A DNA stretch of 64,000 nt from Nansenia antarctica (Eukaryota > Chordata > Actinopteri > Argentiniformes > Microstomatidae), in assembly GCA_963989245.1 (NCBI GenBank), contig OZ022348.1, positions 27,051,018 through 27,115,017 on the forward strand, read 5' to 3'. The translations under genes were made by a program, and so were the position numbers. Shown piece by piece: positions 35,926-47,373 of the stretch. Below the pieces are notes generated by a model. That model had not been told where the DNA came from. It did not search any database and saw nothing but the letters and a program-made list of their open reading frames with translations. Numbering within the stretch: the stretch's first letter is position 1; every line of letters starts with the position of its first letter.

Positions 35926-37736
35926 TGTGTCTCTCAGAGCAAAGGAGGGAGTGCTGGCAGGGAGTGGACCGAGCAGGAGACTCTGCTGCTGTTGGAGGTA
36001 AGTCACCGCCAGCCAATCGACCAATCACAAACCTCCACACTGACCTGTACGGTTCAGAGGAAAGCCAACCCACCAATTCATAGCTTTCAGTCACGTGGTT
36101 TCTTCCCTAGCAACCACCAACCTGACGGGCAAAAAGTATCATAGCAACATCGCTCAACATGGCTGCCTACTATTTAGACCACCTCACTCATGAAGAACTA
36201 TCAAGATACACGACGGTGATAGGAGTGGAGGATTGACACCATTCAAATAGTGTTGGATTCCCTGTCTTCTACTCTATCCGGACACGTTGGAATTATTTTC
36301 CTAACCCCCGGAGAATCAAAGTTATTGACCTGCAAAGGGTGCCTCCTTGACCGGCTTTTCCCGTGAATAACACCGGTTATGGAGGTGGTACAAACATAAG
36401 ACTATTATTGCTAAATTCACCATCAGTATACGGTCATTTTGAGCCCTTAACCACCGCGCTGACACCCCGAGAAGATATACTTTTAATATGAAACTCGATC
36501 AACCGGGCGTTCACCGGCTGCTGGACGAAACTCCCAACTCCCGCTGTCAGCGAGGCGAGGGAATATTTATATCCGGGAATTCGCTCCTTGCTGTGTCCAC
36601 GGTGATAGGAGTGGAGGATCGACTCCATTCAAATAGTGTTGGATTCCCTGTCTTCTACTCTATCCGGACACGTTGGAATTACTTTCCTAACCCACGGGAA
36701 ATCAAAGTTATTAACCCGCAAAAAGTGGGTTTTGCCCGTGGGTTTTGCCCGCAAAAAGTGCCTTTTGCCCGTCAGGTGGGCGTTTCCACTATGCTGTGAC
36801 GTCACATGAAAGCTATGAATAGATGTCCACCGTATTGCCGCGTCTCCAGTTTTTTTCTAAATAGTTTTTTTCTACATAGATTAGTACCAGACAACAAAAT
36901 GTTGTTTAGTTTCTAACCAGGGGGGGTATTTGATTGATTGAAAACCTTTATTGTCCCCAATGGGGACATTTTGTTGTCAAACAGCTCAGTTAGGGCAGTA
37001 TTCCATCAAAGTCACTAAAGGAAAATCTAGGCTTATTCTCAAGGGTTCAAGGGTACTTTATTTGTCACATGCACAGAAATACAAAGTAAAACATGCAGTG
37101 AAATGAAATGGGACTAGACACTCAACACTGTGCCAGAGAAGAAAAGACAATAGTAGCAATAAAAGACACAGGACATGATAAATAAAATAAAAACATCCTG
37201 CCTTAAGTCTCGTGAGTAAGTCTTATAAATAAATAAAAAGCCTGGATTTTTCTTTAGCGACGTTGATGGAATACCCCCCAGAAGTGCAACAAATAGTGAT
37301 ACCCAACGTTCTTGTTGAATAACTGAAATTGTATTGAGAGCTTTGCTGCACAAATTCACTTGACACCAACACCCCCCCCCCCTCTATCTCCCTCCCTCCT
37401 TCCCCCCCTCCCTCCCTCCCCCTCTACCTCCCTCCTCTCCTCCCTCCCTCCCTCCCCCCCAGGCTCTGGAGATGTACAAGGACGACTGGAACAAGGTGTC
37501 GGAGCACGTGGGCTCCCGCACCCAGGACGAGTGCATCCTCCACTTCCTGCGGCTGCCCATCGAGGACCCCTACCTGGAGGACACGGCGTCCTCCCTGGGC
37601 CCGCTGGCCTACCAACCCGTCCCCTTCAGCCAGTCAGGGAACCCCGTCATGAGCACCGTGGCCTTCCTGGCCTCCGTGGTCGACCCCCGCGTGGCCTCCG
37701 CCGCCGCCAGGGCTGCCCTAGGTGGGTGGGTGGGGC

Positions 37737-37800
<64 letters not shown>

Positions 37801-40800
37801 GCGTGTGTGTGTGTCCTTGTGTGCAGGGTTCCTGCGCTGGTCGTAAAAAGCCTTTAAGTCAAAAAAAAAAAAAAAAGAAGTCCAACAAGCCAACCCATAA
37901 GGCCTAAAAAGGTCTAAAATGCTATTCGGCCCAAAAATTAGGTGCTTGGTGTTAAAAATGAGATCTTGCACGGAAATCAGTCCGACCACATCTATTTACG
38001 CAGAAATGAATCAAGCTGGAACCAAAACAATGCCAATTCGCTCCCGGGAGAGGTTATTGGTGAACGAATCTACGGCAGGATGACAAAAAGCTATCATATG
38101 GTGCCGCGAATAGGTCTAAAATTATATTCAAAGAGGTCTAAAAAAGGCCTAAAAAGGTATTCAATTTGACTTGTTGAAACTTGTAGGAACCCTGGTCTCT
38201 GTGTGCGTCTCTTTGTGTGGGTGTGGGTGTGTGTGTCTCTTTGTGTATGAATGAATGAATGAATGAATGAATGAATGGTCTTTATTGTCATTGCTATAGT
38301 ACAGCTACCAAACAACGACATTTGGGAGGGGTGGCTCCCCTGGTGCTAGGAAAGAGAAAAAAAACAACTAAAAAAACAAGAAGGGAAAGGAGCTAGTTTA
38401 CATAAATAAAGGCTATGTACACTATCCACTATACTATACTGTACAGATAAAACGACTAGGGTTGTCATTGCACATAGTGTTATTGCACATTCATTTAAAG
38501 TGTCGCAGTTTGCAGGCTTGAAATGTACACATTTGTGCCTCAGCACTACACCTGATGTTTTCAATCCAGCAGCTGCCATCAATCCGTCCAGACTGTCCAG
38601 GGCCCAGAACCTAGGTCTTTGCTGTGTTCAGGGCCTGGATGGCCCTGGGGTAGAAGCTGAGCTTCAGTCTGTTTGTCCTTGCGGCCATGGTCCTGTACCG
38701 CCTTTTCGAGGGCAGCCGGGCAAAGTGTTCGTACCCAGGGTGGGTTGGGTCTCTGGAGATCTTGGAGGCCTTCCTGAGGCAGCGTGTGTTGTACAGCTCT
38801 TCCAGAGAGGGGAGGGGGGCGCCGGTGATCTTCTGGGCTGTTCTCACGACTCTCTGTAGCGCATTTCTCTCTGCGGTTGTGCAGCTGGAGAACCAGTTGC
38901 AGATGCAGTAGGTGAGGATGCTCTCCACTGCGCCGCGGTAGAAGGCCACCATTATCTCCTGCTTGATGTGTTCCTTCCTGAGGACTCTCAGGAAGTAGAG
39001 CCGCTGTTGTGCCTTCTTGATGGTGGCTGCTGTGTTGTTCTTCCAGGACAGGTCATCCTGTATGTGCACCCCCAGGAATCGGAGGGTTGAGACTAGGGCT
39101 GCACGATTAATCGATTTTAAATCGAAATCGCGATTTGAAATGATGCGATTAGCTAATCGCGAAGCCTGCGATTTGGGATACGTCATACAGTGCGTCGGAT
39201 TCAACGTCAATGAACGTCAACGTCAATGAACGTCAATGTCAATGAACGTCAATGTCAATGAACGCACACGCACAACAACAACATCGCACGTGAAACGCCC
39301 ACGTTTCGGTAGCTAGCAACATTCATGGTGGATAAATGGCTTCAGCAGAACCAGAAGCAACGTTGGACGATTTAGTCCCGAAGAAAAACAGCACTTCTGT
39401 TGTATGGAAGTATTTCGGGTTTAGGACGACTGATGTGCAACAAAAACAGGTGTTGTGCACGACCTGTCGTGGAACAGTCGCTACATCCAGAGGCAACACC
39501 ACAAACCTGTATCAGCACTTGAAAAAGTACAACAGGCAGCTCTATGACGAGTGTGCGGTCAGAAAAAGAGAGTTGAGTGAAAGTCCCGTAGCCCAGTCTA
39601 GCGTTAAGCAAACAAGAGTTTTAGAGTCGTTTGTGGCTGTTACGCCGTATGAAAAGGGTTTAAAAAACTCATCCAAACGCTGGATAAAAGATAATGTGAT
39701 TCCATCCCGCACGTACTTTAATCATGCGGCCATCCCAGAAACGTACATGCGGAATGTAGGAAGATACTTGAGACGGAGCTGAAAAATGTCGAGTACTATG
39801 CAACAACAACAACAACCAATCTGTCGGGCAGGACGACCGAGCCGTATCTCAGTCTCACCGTGCTTCATACATTACGACGACGAGTTGAAGAGTTGCCGGC
39901 AAACGGTATACTTTCCTGCTTTATCTATTTCAATGTTTACAGAAAGGACCTATTCTTTTTTACTGGACATTTTTATTATCACTTGATTGCAGTATGTGCA
40001 ATATTTAGATGCTGCTCCTTTGCCATAATTAAATAACCTTGTTTTCATATTGGATTATTTTATTTTTTTTACACTTGTTGAGAGAAACAAAATGGCAGCT
40101 GTTTAAAAAACCCATACAGGCGTGTGACTATGTGGGCCCGGACTAGTTTCTCGAAGCACTTCATGATGATTGGTGTGAGTGCCACCGGGCGGTAGTCGTT
40201 TAGGCAGCTCACCGTGCTTTTCTTCGGGACTGGGATGATAGTTGAGGTTTTCAGGCAGGGTGGGATGGTGGCCTGCATGCATGCATGTGTGTGTGTATAT
40301 ATTTTTTGGGGGGGCAGCGGGTGTGATTTTCGCAGTCAATTTATTAATTAGTAACATTGAGGAGGGAATGTTACCAAATGTGTGTGAGGACATTCATAAC
40401 AAGTGTTTCCCTCTGTCTCTATCTCTCTCTGTCTCTCTCTGTCTCTCTTTCTCTCTGTCTCTCTCTTTCTCTCTGTCTCCCTCCGTCTCTCTTTCTCTCT
40501 GTCTCTCTCTCTGTCTCTGTCTCTCTCTTTCTCTCTCTGTCTCTTTCTCTCTCATTGTCATTCTCTTTCTCTGTCTCTCTTTGTCTCCGTCACTCTTTCT
40601 CTGTCTCTCTTTCTCTCCGTCACTCTCTTTCTCTCTCTGTCTCTCTCTTTCTCTCTTTGTCACTCTCTTTCTCTGTCTCTCTCTCTCTCTCTGTCTCTCC
40701 CCCCTCCCTCCCTCCCCCTCTACAGAGGAGTTCTCTCGTGTGCGTGAGGAGGTGCCAGCAGAGCTGGTGGAGGCCCATGTGAAGAAGGTTCAGGAGGCGG

Positions 40801-41029
40801 CCCGCAGCACGGGGAAGGTGGACCCCGCCTACGGCCTGGAGAGCAGCGGCATCGCAGGCACCGCCCCCGAGGAGCCTGAGAAGACTGGTACACACACACA
40901 CACACACACACACATCCCTGGGACCGCACTGCAAGACTGGTACACACACACACACACACACACTGAAGAACACACACACACACACGCACATAGAGACACA
41001 GAGACACACACTTCACACAGAGACCTACA

Positions 41030-41076
<47 letters not shown>

Positions 41077-42431
41077 GCACATAGAGACACACACTGCACA
41101 CAGACACACACACACTGCACACAGAAGACAGATACCAACTTACTCACACACAAACCATACACACTACAACATAAACATACAGACACACACACTCTCACAG
41201 AGGATGTGAGTGTCAGCCACGCATATGGGGTCATTCCAGACAAGACACTCCCATTAACATGAATATTCATATTCCACATTCACATATCCAGAAAGCGAGA
41301 GATGCTCTGACAATCACATGTTATAAAAATAGAAAGTCATGCAAACACAGTGACGCACAGCCTCCACCTACACACACAGTACACACTGTACACACACACA
41401 CACACACACAGTACAACTGTACACGTACAGTACACACTACACACACACATGTACAGTACATACAGTACACACCGTACACACACAGTACACACTGTACACA
41501 CACACATACATACAGTACACACACACACACACATGCAGTACACACGGTACACAAACTGTACACATACAGTACACACTGTACAGGTGCAATACTGTCTGCG
41601 GTCACAGGGGGGCAGCAGAGAGCCAACTCAGCCTGCAGCCGACGGGCAGGGCGAGGCTGTTCTCTCAGCCGTGCTCGTGCAAGAGTGTGTCTGTGTGTGT
41701 GCACGTGTCTGTCTGTCTGTCTGTCTGTGTGTCTATGTGTGTGCACGTGTCTGTCTGTCTGTCTGTGTGCGCGTGTGTGTTCTCATAGCAGCGAGTGTAG
41801 ACAGTTGCCTCTCACCCTGGCATCCTTCTGTCCGTGCAGTGCTCAGGTCGGCCACAGGGGGGCAGTGTGGAGGCGTCCCAGGCGCTGCGTTTTTAGTGTG
41901 TGTGTGTGTGTGCCCTGCTGCCGTGGTAACCAGTGGATTAGAAAAGCACTGGCAGATGGGGCCATGGGGGGAGGGGTTTAAAGTGGGTCAGCGCTCGGTG
42001 CCATGGCCTACAATGCCTGGTACACACCCACACCCACACACACACACACACACACAGACACACACACACACACACACACACACACATTGCAATCCCTCAA
42101 CCAGCAGTTACAGCTAAATGAATGTGTCCATCAATACACAGACTCACATGAGTTAAAGGACGCCACCAACTCACATGGTCAATACTCTAACATGTTTACT
42201 CACATGGTCAATACTCTAACATGTTTACTTCATGCATAAATGTACACGTGGACATGCTATCTCACTCAGTGCACACATGTGTAGACTCACTCACTCACTC
42301 ACTCATGCCCTCTAGGCATACCCACTCCCTCTACACACACACACACAATTTTATTTTTATTTTTTATGTGTGATCGTACACACACACACACACACGTGTA
42401 TGTTAAAGTCCTTGTCATGGCATGTGTGATT

Positions 42432-42470
<39 letters not shown>

Positions 42471-42824
42471 CACGTTAAAGTCCTTCTCATAGTAAGGATG
42501 GAGTTTGTGATGTGTGTGTTCCCCTGTCCTGTGTTCTCTAACCCTCTGTTCTCCTCTGTTCTCCTCTGTTCTCCTCTGGTCGTTGCAGAGCCGGCAGAGC
42601 CAGAGAAGATGGACACGGACTCCGACTCCCAGCAGCCCGATAAGGTGAGACTTCCCAAAGGTCAAAGGTTGTGGCAGCCTGAGAGCTTCCTGTCTGATGT
42701 CCCTTGACACCTTCTACAGATCAGATGGGAACGTAGAACTATTGTCTTTTGGGTTCTGTCTGTCTGTCTCTCTCTCTCCCTCCCTCTCTCTCTCTCCCTC
42801 CCTCTCTCTCTCTCCCTCCCTCTA

Positions 42825-42860
<36 letters not shown>

Positions 42861-45800
42861 TATCTCTCTCTATCTCTCCCTCTGTCTCTCTCTCTCTCTC
42901 TATTTCTCTCTCTCTCTCTCTCTCTGCTCCTCCATGCTCCCCATCTCTCATAGCGTCAGATGGAGTTAGCCACGCTCTACTGGCCAGTGCTCTGTGACAA
43001 CGTCATTAGTGTCCATTAGGGTCAGTTCAACCTCTGTTCACCAGACCCAGGGTTGTCAGGGTTAGTTCTGTTCACCTGACCCTCTGGTTGTTAGGGTTAG
43101 TTCTGTTCACCAGACCCTCTGGTTGTTAGGGTTAGTTCTGTTCACCAGACCCTCTGGTTGTTAGGGTTAGTTCTGTTCACCAGACCCTCTGGTTGTTAGA
43201 GTTAGTTCTGTTCACCAGACCCTCTGGTTGTTAGGGTTAGTTCTGTTCACCAGACCCTCTGGTTGTTAGGGTTAGTTCTGTTCACCAGACCCTCTGGTTG
43301 TTAGGGTTAGTTCTGTTCACCAGACCCTCTGGTTGTTAGGGTTAGTTCTGTTCACCAGACCCTCTGGTTGTTAGGGTTAGTTCTGTTCACCAGACCCTCT
43401 GGTTGTTAGGGTTAGTTCTGTTCACCAGACCCTCTGGTTGTTAGGGTTAGTTCTGTTCACCAGACCCTCTGGTTGTTAGGGTTAGTCCTGTTCACCAGAC
43501 CCTCTGGTTGTTAGGGTTAGTTCTGTTCACCAGACCCTCTGGTTGTTAGGGTTAGTTCTGTTCACCAGACCCTCTGGTTGTTAGGGTTAGTTCTGTTCAC
43601 CAGACCCTCTGGTTGTTAGGGTTAGTTCTGTTCACCAGACCCTCTGGTTGTTAGGGTTAGTTCTGTTCACCAGACCCTCTGGTTGTTAGGGTTAGTTCTG
43701 TTCACCAGACCCTCTGGTTGTTAGGGTTAGTTCTGTTCACCTGACCCTCTGGTTGTTAGGGTTAGTTCTGTTCACCAGACCCAGGGTTGTTAGGGTTAGT
43801 TCTGTTCACCAGACCCAGGGTTGTTAGGGTTAGTTCAACCTCAGTTTTTGGGTCACTGTTTAATTCTATCTCAGTTCAATAGAAACTAAAAAACAAAACA
43901 CAAAAAGGCTGTTGTCAGTTGAGTGTGTGACTCTCGTACAGGGCTCTGGACTGTTCATCCCCCACTTCTGTTTAGAGCCCAGCTTATTTTCTTACATTTT
44001 TCCAATGTTGAGTTCATTAAATCGTACACTTACATACTTATGTCTGTGTTACCTATAAACCCACGTTTCTAAAACCGTCGTGTTGCCACGGAAACACGGC
44101 AAGCTTGCTGCGAGTGACTCATCACGTCGTGGACAAACTGAAGGAGTGTTGTTACCTTCAACGCTGTCCAGCTCTGTCCTGCTACAGAACCTTTTGTTGT
44201 CTTTCTATCAGGTTTATCTCTCTACTTCTCACCTTCTACCTCTTTCTCACCTTCTACCCTTTTCTCAAAGATGTGCAGCTCTGTAATCACAGTCTGTTGT
44301 TCTCAGAGAGCTATCATCTCACTCTCTGTCTCTCTCTCTCACTCTTTCTGTATATCTCACTCTGTCTCACTCTCTGTCTCGTTCTTGTCTCTCTGTCTCA
44401 CTCTCTGTCTCGCTCTTGTGTCTCACTCTTGTATCTCTCCCTGTCTCACTCTGTCTGTCTCCCTCTCTGTCTCACTCACTCTCTCTCTGTCTCCCTCTCT
44501 CTGTCTCTCTCTCTCTCTCTGTCTCTCTCTCTCTCTGTCTAACTCTCTGTCTCTCTCTCTCTGTCTAACTCTCTGTCTCATCTCTCTGTCTCTCTCGTCT
44601 CTCAGGCTGAGTCCAAGGACGAGGCAGAGAAGCCCAGTGAGTCGGCAGAGAAGCCTGGGGTACACCCCAACCCTAACCCTGCGGAGGGGGAGAAGGTGAA
44701 GAGTGAGACCACAGAGCCCTCGGAGCGGGAGGAGGGGGAGAGCGAAGGAGGAGAGGCCAAGACCACAGCACCAGGTACTGCAGAGGGAGGGAGGGAGGAG
44801 AGGCCAAGACCACAGCACCAGGTACTGCAGAGGGAGGGAGGGAGGAGAGGCCAAGACCACAGCACCAGGTCCTGCAGAGGGAGGGAGGGGGAGAGGCCAA
44901 GACCACAGCACCAGGTACTGCAGAGGGAGGGAGGGAGGAGAGGCCAAGACCACAGCACCAGGTCCTGCAGAGGAAGGGGGGGGGGGGGGGAGTCGGAGAG
45001 GCCAAGACCACAGCACCAGGTACTGCAGAGGGAGGGGCAGAGGAGGGGGGGGGGGGGAGGGAGGGGCAGAGGAGGGGGAGAGGGAGAGGGAGAGGCCAAG
45101 ACCCCCTAGTTGGTTCATCGTTCAGAGGAAATGTAGCCGATAGCAACACACAGACCTCCTTAGCCCGTAACACACGGTTCCGTAACCCGTAGCAAAACTA
45201 AATAAGTCTCTGTATTGCTTAAGTTTACACATATTTCACAATATATTGTTTTGCTGTGCGGTGGAAGAGAAGGCAAGAGACCACCTAGTGTTCACACATT
45301 CAAGCCTCTCTTTTTAATTGTTGTCTGTGAGCGGATAGTTCCTATTATATAAATTCTCATCTGGATCTGTCTCAAACTATGCTGTGTTGGGTCCTTGAAT
45401 TTGGTGTTTCAGAAGGTGTGGGAACCCTGGGAATAACAAAGTAGAATGAGGAAATAAAGCGATGAAGACTTGTAGTAGGTGAGCTAGTCATCTGAGCCTC
45501 TTCCTCTTCCTCTCTCTCTCTCTCTCCCCCTCCCTTCCTCTCTCTCTCTCTCTCTCTCTCTCTCCCCCTCCCTCTCCCCCTCCCTTCCTCTCTCTCTCTC
45601 TCTCTCTCCTGCGGTGGCGGTTTCAGACAAGGAGAAGGAGGAGGTGATGGAGACGTCTGAGGAGGAGAAGGAGAAGGAGGAGAAGGAGCCCGCGGAGGAG
45701 GAGGAGAAGAGGAAGAAGCTGGAGCCCGACGGAGGGGACGGGAACATCGCCACTGCCGCCGCCGCCGCCCTGGCCTCTGCTGCCACCAAGGCCAAGGTGA

Positions 45801-45878
45801 GGGAGGGGGGTGAGGGAGGGGAGGGGGGTGTGAGGAAGGTGGGAGGGGAGGGTGTGTGTGTGTGTGTGCGTGTGTGCG

Positions 45879-45920
<42 letters not shown>

Positions 45921-46948
45921 AATGAATGAATGGTCTTTATTGTCATTGCTACAGTACAGGTACCAAACAACGAAATTTAGGAGGGGTGTAGAAATGTGTA
46001 GGGGGGAGGGGAGGGGAGGGTGTGTGTGGGGGGTGGGTGTGTGTGTGTTTTGTGCTGTCTGTGTACACAGTACACAGCTACACAGAACCCATCGCTATTA
46101 GCCAAATACGTGCACCGGTTTGACCCATGGTCTGTTGCACCTAATGTTCCATGAGAGTAACCCTCTTCTCTTTTTCCACTATACCCCCCCCCTCTCTCTC
46201 TTTCTCTCTCTCTCCCTCCCTTTCTCTCCTCCCCCCTCTCTCTCTCTCTCTCCCCCCTCCCTCTCTCTCCTTCCCCTAACCCCCCCCTCTCTCTCCCTCC
46301 CTAACCTCCCTCCCTCTCTCTCTCCCTCTCTCTCCCCTCCCTCCCCTCTCTCCTCCCCCCCTTCCCTCTCTCTCCTCCCCCCCTTCCCTCTCTCTCCCCC
46401 TAACCCCTCTCTCTCTCCCTCCCTCTCCCCCTTTCTCTCCCCCCCTTTCTCTCCCCCCTTTTCTCTCCTCCCCCTCCCCTCCCTCGCTCCCCTCTAACCC
46501 CCCTCCCCCCTCTCTCTCTCCCTCCCTCCCTGTCTCCCCCCCCCCCTTCCCTTCTGTGTAGCACCTGGCGGCGGTGGAGGAGAGGAAGATCAAGTCGCTG
46601 GTGGCTCTGCTGGTGGAGACGCAGATGAAGAAGCTGGAGATCAAACTGAGGCACTTTGAGGAGCTGGAGACCATCATGGACCGGGAGAAGGAGGCTGTGA
46701 GTGGAGCGCTGCATCATGGGAAATGTAGTTCAGGGAGGGAGGGAGGGAGGGAGACCGTGTAGTCCTGCTGCCAGGTAGACCTTGCGCACAGACACGCACG
46801 CACACACACACGGACACATACTCAGCAGTAGTAGTGTAACAGTATGTGTGTGTGGGGGGTCGTGGGGGGGCAGCGTGTGTAAACAGGGAGGAGCTCTGCT
46901 GGACACAACCTCCTGGAACCACTCAGTCTCCCACGGTCACCACAGGCT

Positions 46949-46985
<37 letters not shown>

Positions 46986-47058
46986 AGAGAGGAGACACCC
47001 CCTCTCACAGACTGTTTGTCCGCTCACACACACACACACCCTGTCCGCACTCTCTTGC

Positions 47059-47107
<49 letters not shown>

Positions 47108-47172
47108 CAGACACACACACATACACACACACACATACACACACACACACATACACACACACAGACAGACAT

Positions 47173-47205
<33 letters not shown>

Positions 47206-47342
47206 GACAGAGGACAGACAGACATACACAGACAGACAGACAGAGGAGACACACAGATACAGACACACACACACACACACACACACCCACACAAAGACAG
47301 ATACAGACAGACATACACAGACAGACAGACACACAGATACAG

Positions 47343-47373
<31 letters not shown>

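Larger units (their letters stand above)
38244..40278 (-). mobile_element. L2-like LINE, interrupted, intron 20
   Basis: From the right, on the minus strand: RT block IIPVPKKSTVSCLNDYRPVA (about 40240), a gap filled by a hAT fragment, then the RT C-terminal part LGVHIQDDLSWKNNTA...KKAQQRLYFLR...DPTHPGYEHF (39085-38613), a 3' UTR and a (TTCA)n tail at 38244-38280. The catalytic YADD region is missing. Antisense to smarcc1. Confidence 0.8.

Noticed and set aside
43021..43830. Regular 35-bp repeat resembling a CRISPR array
   Set aside because: The units are directly adjacent with no unique spacers, and the host is a vertebrate. It is a minisatellite.
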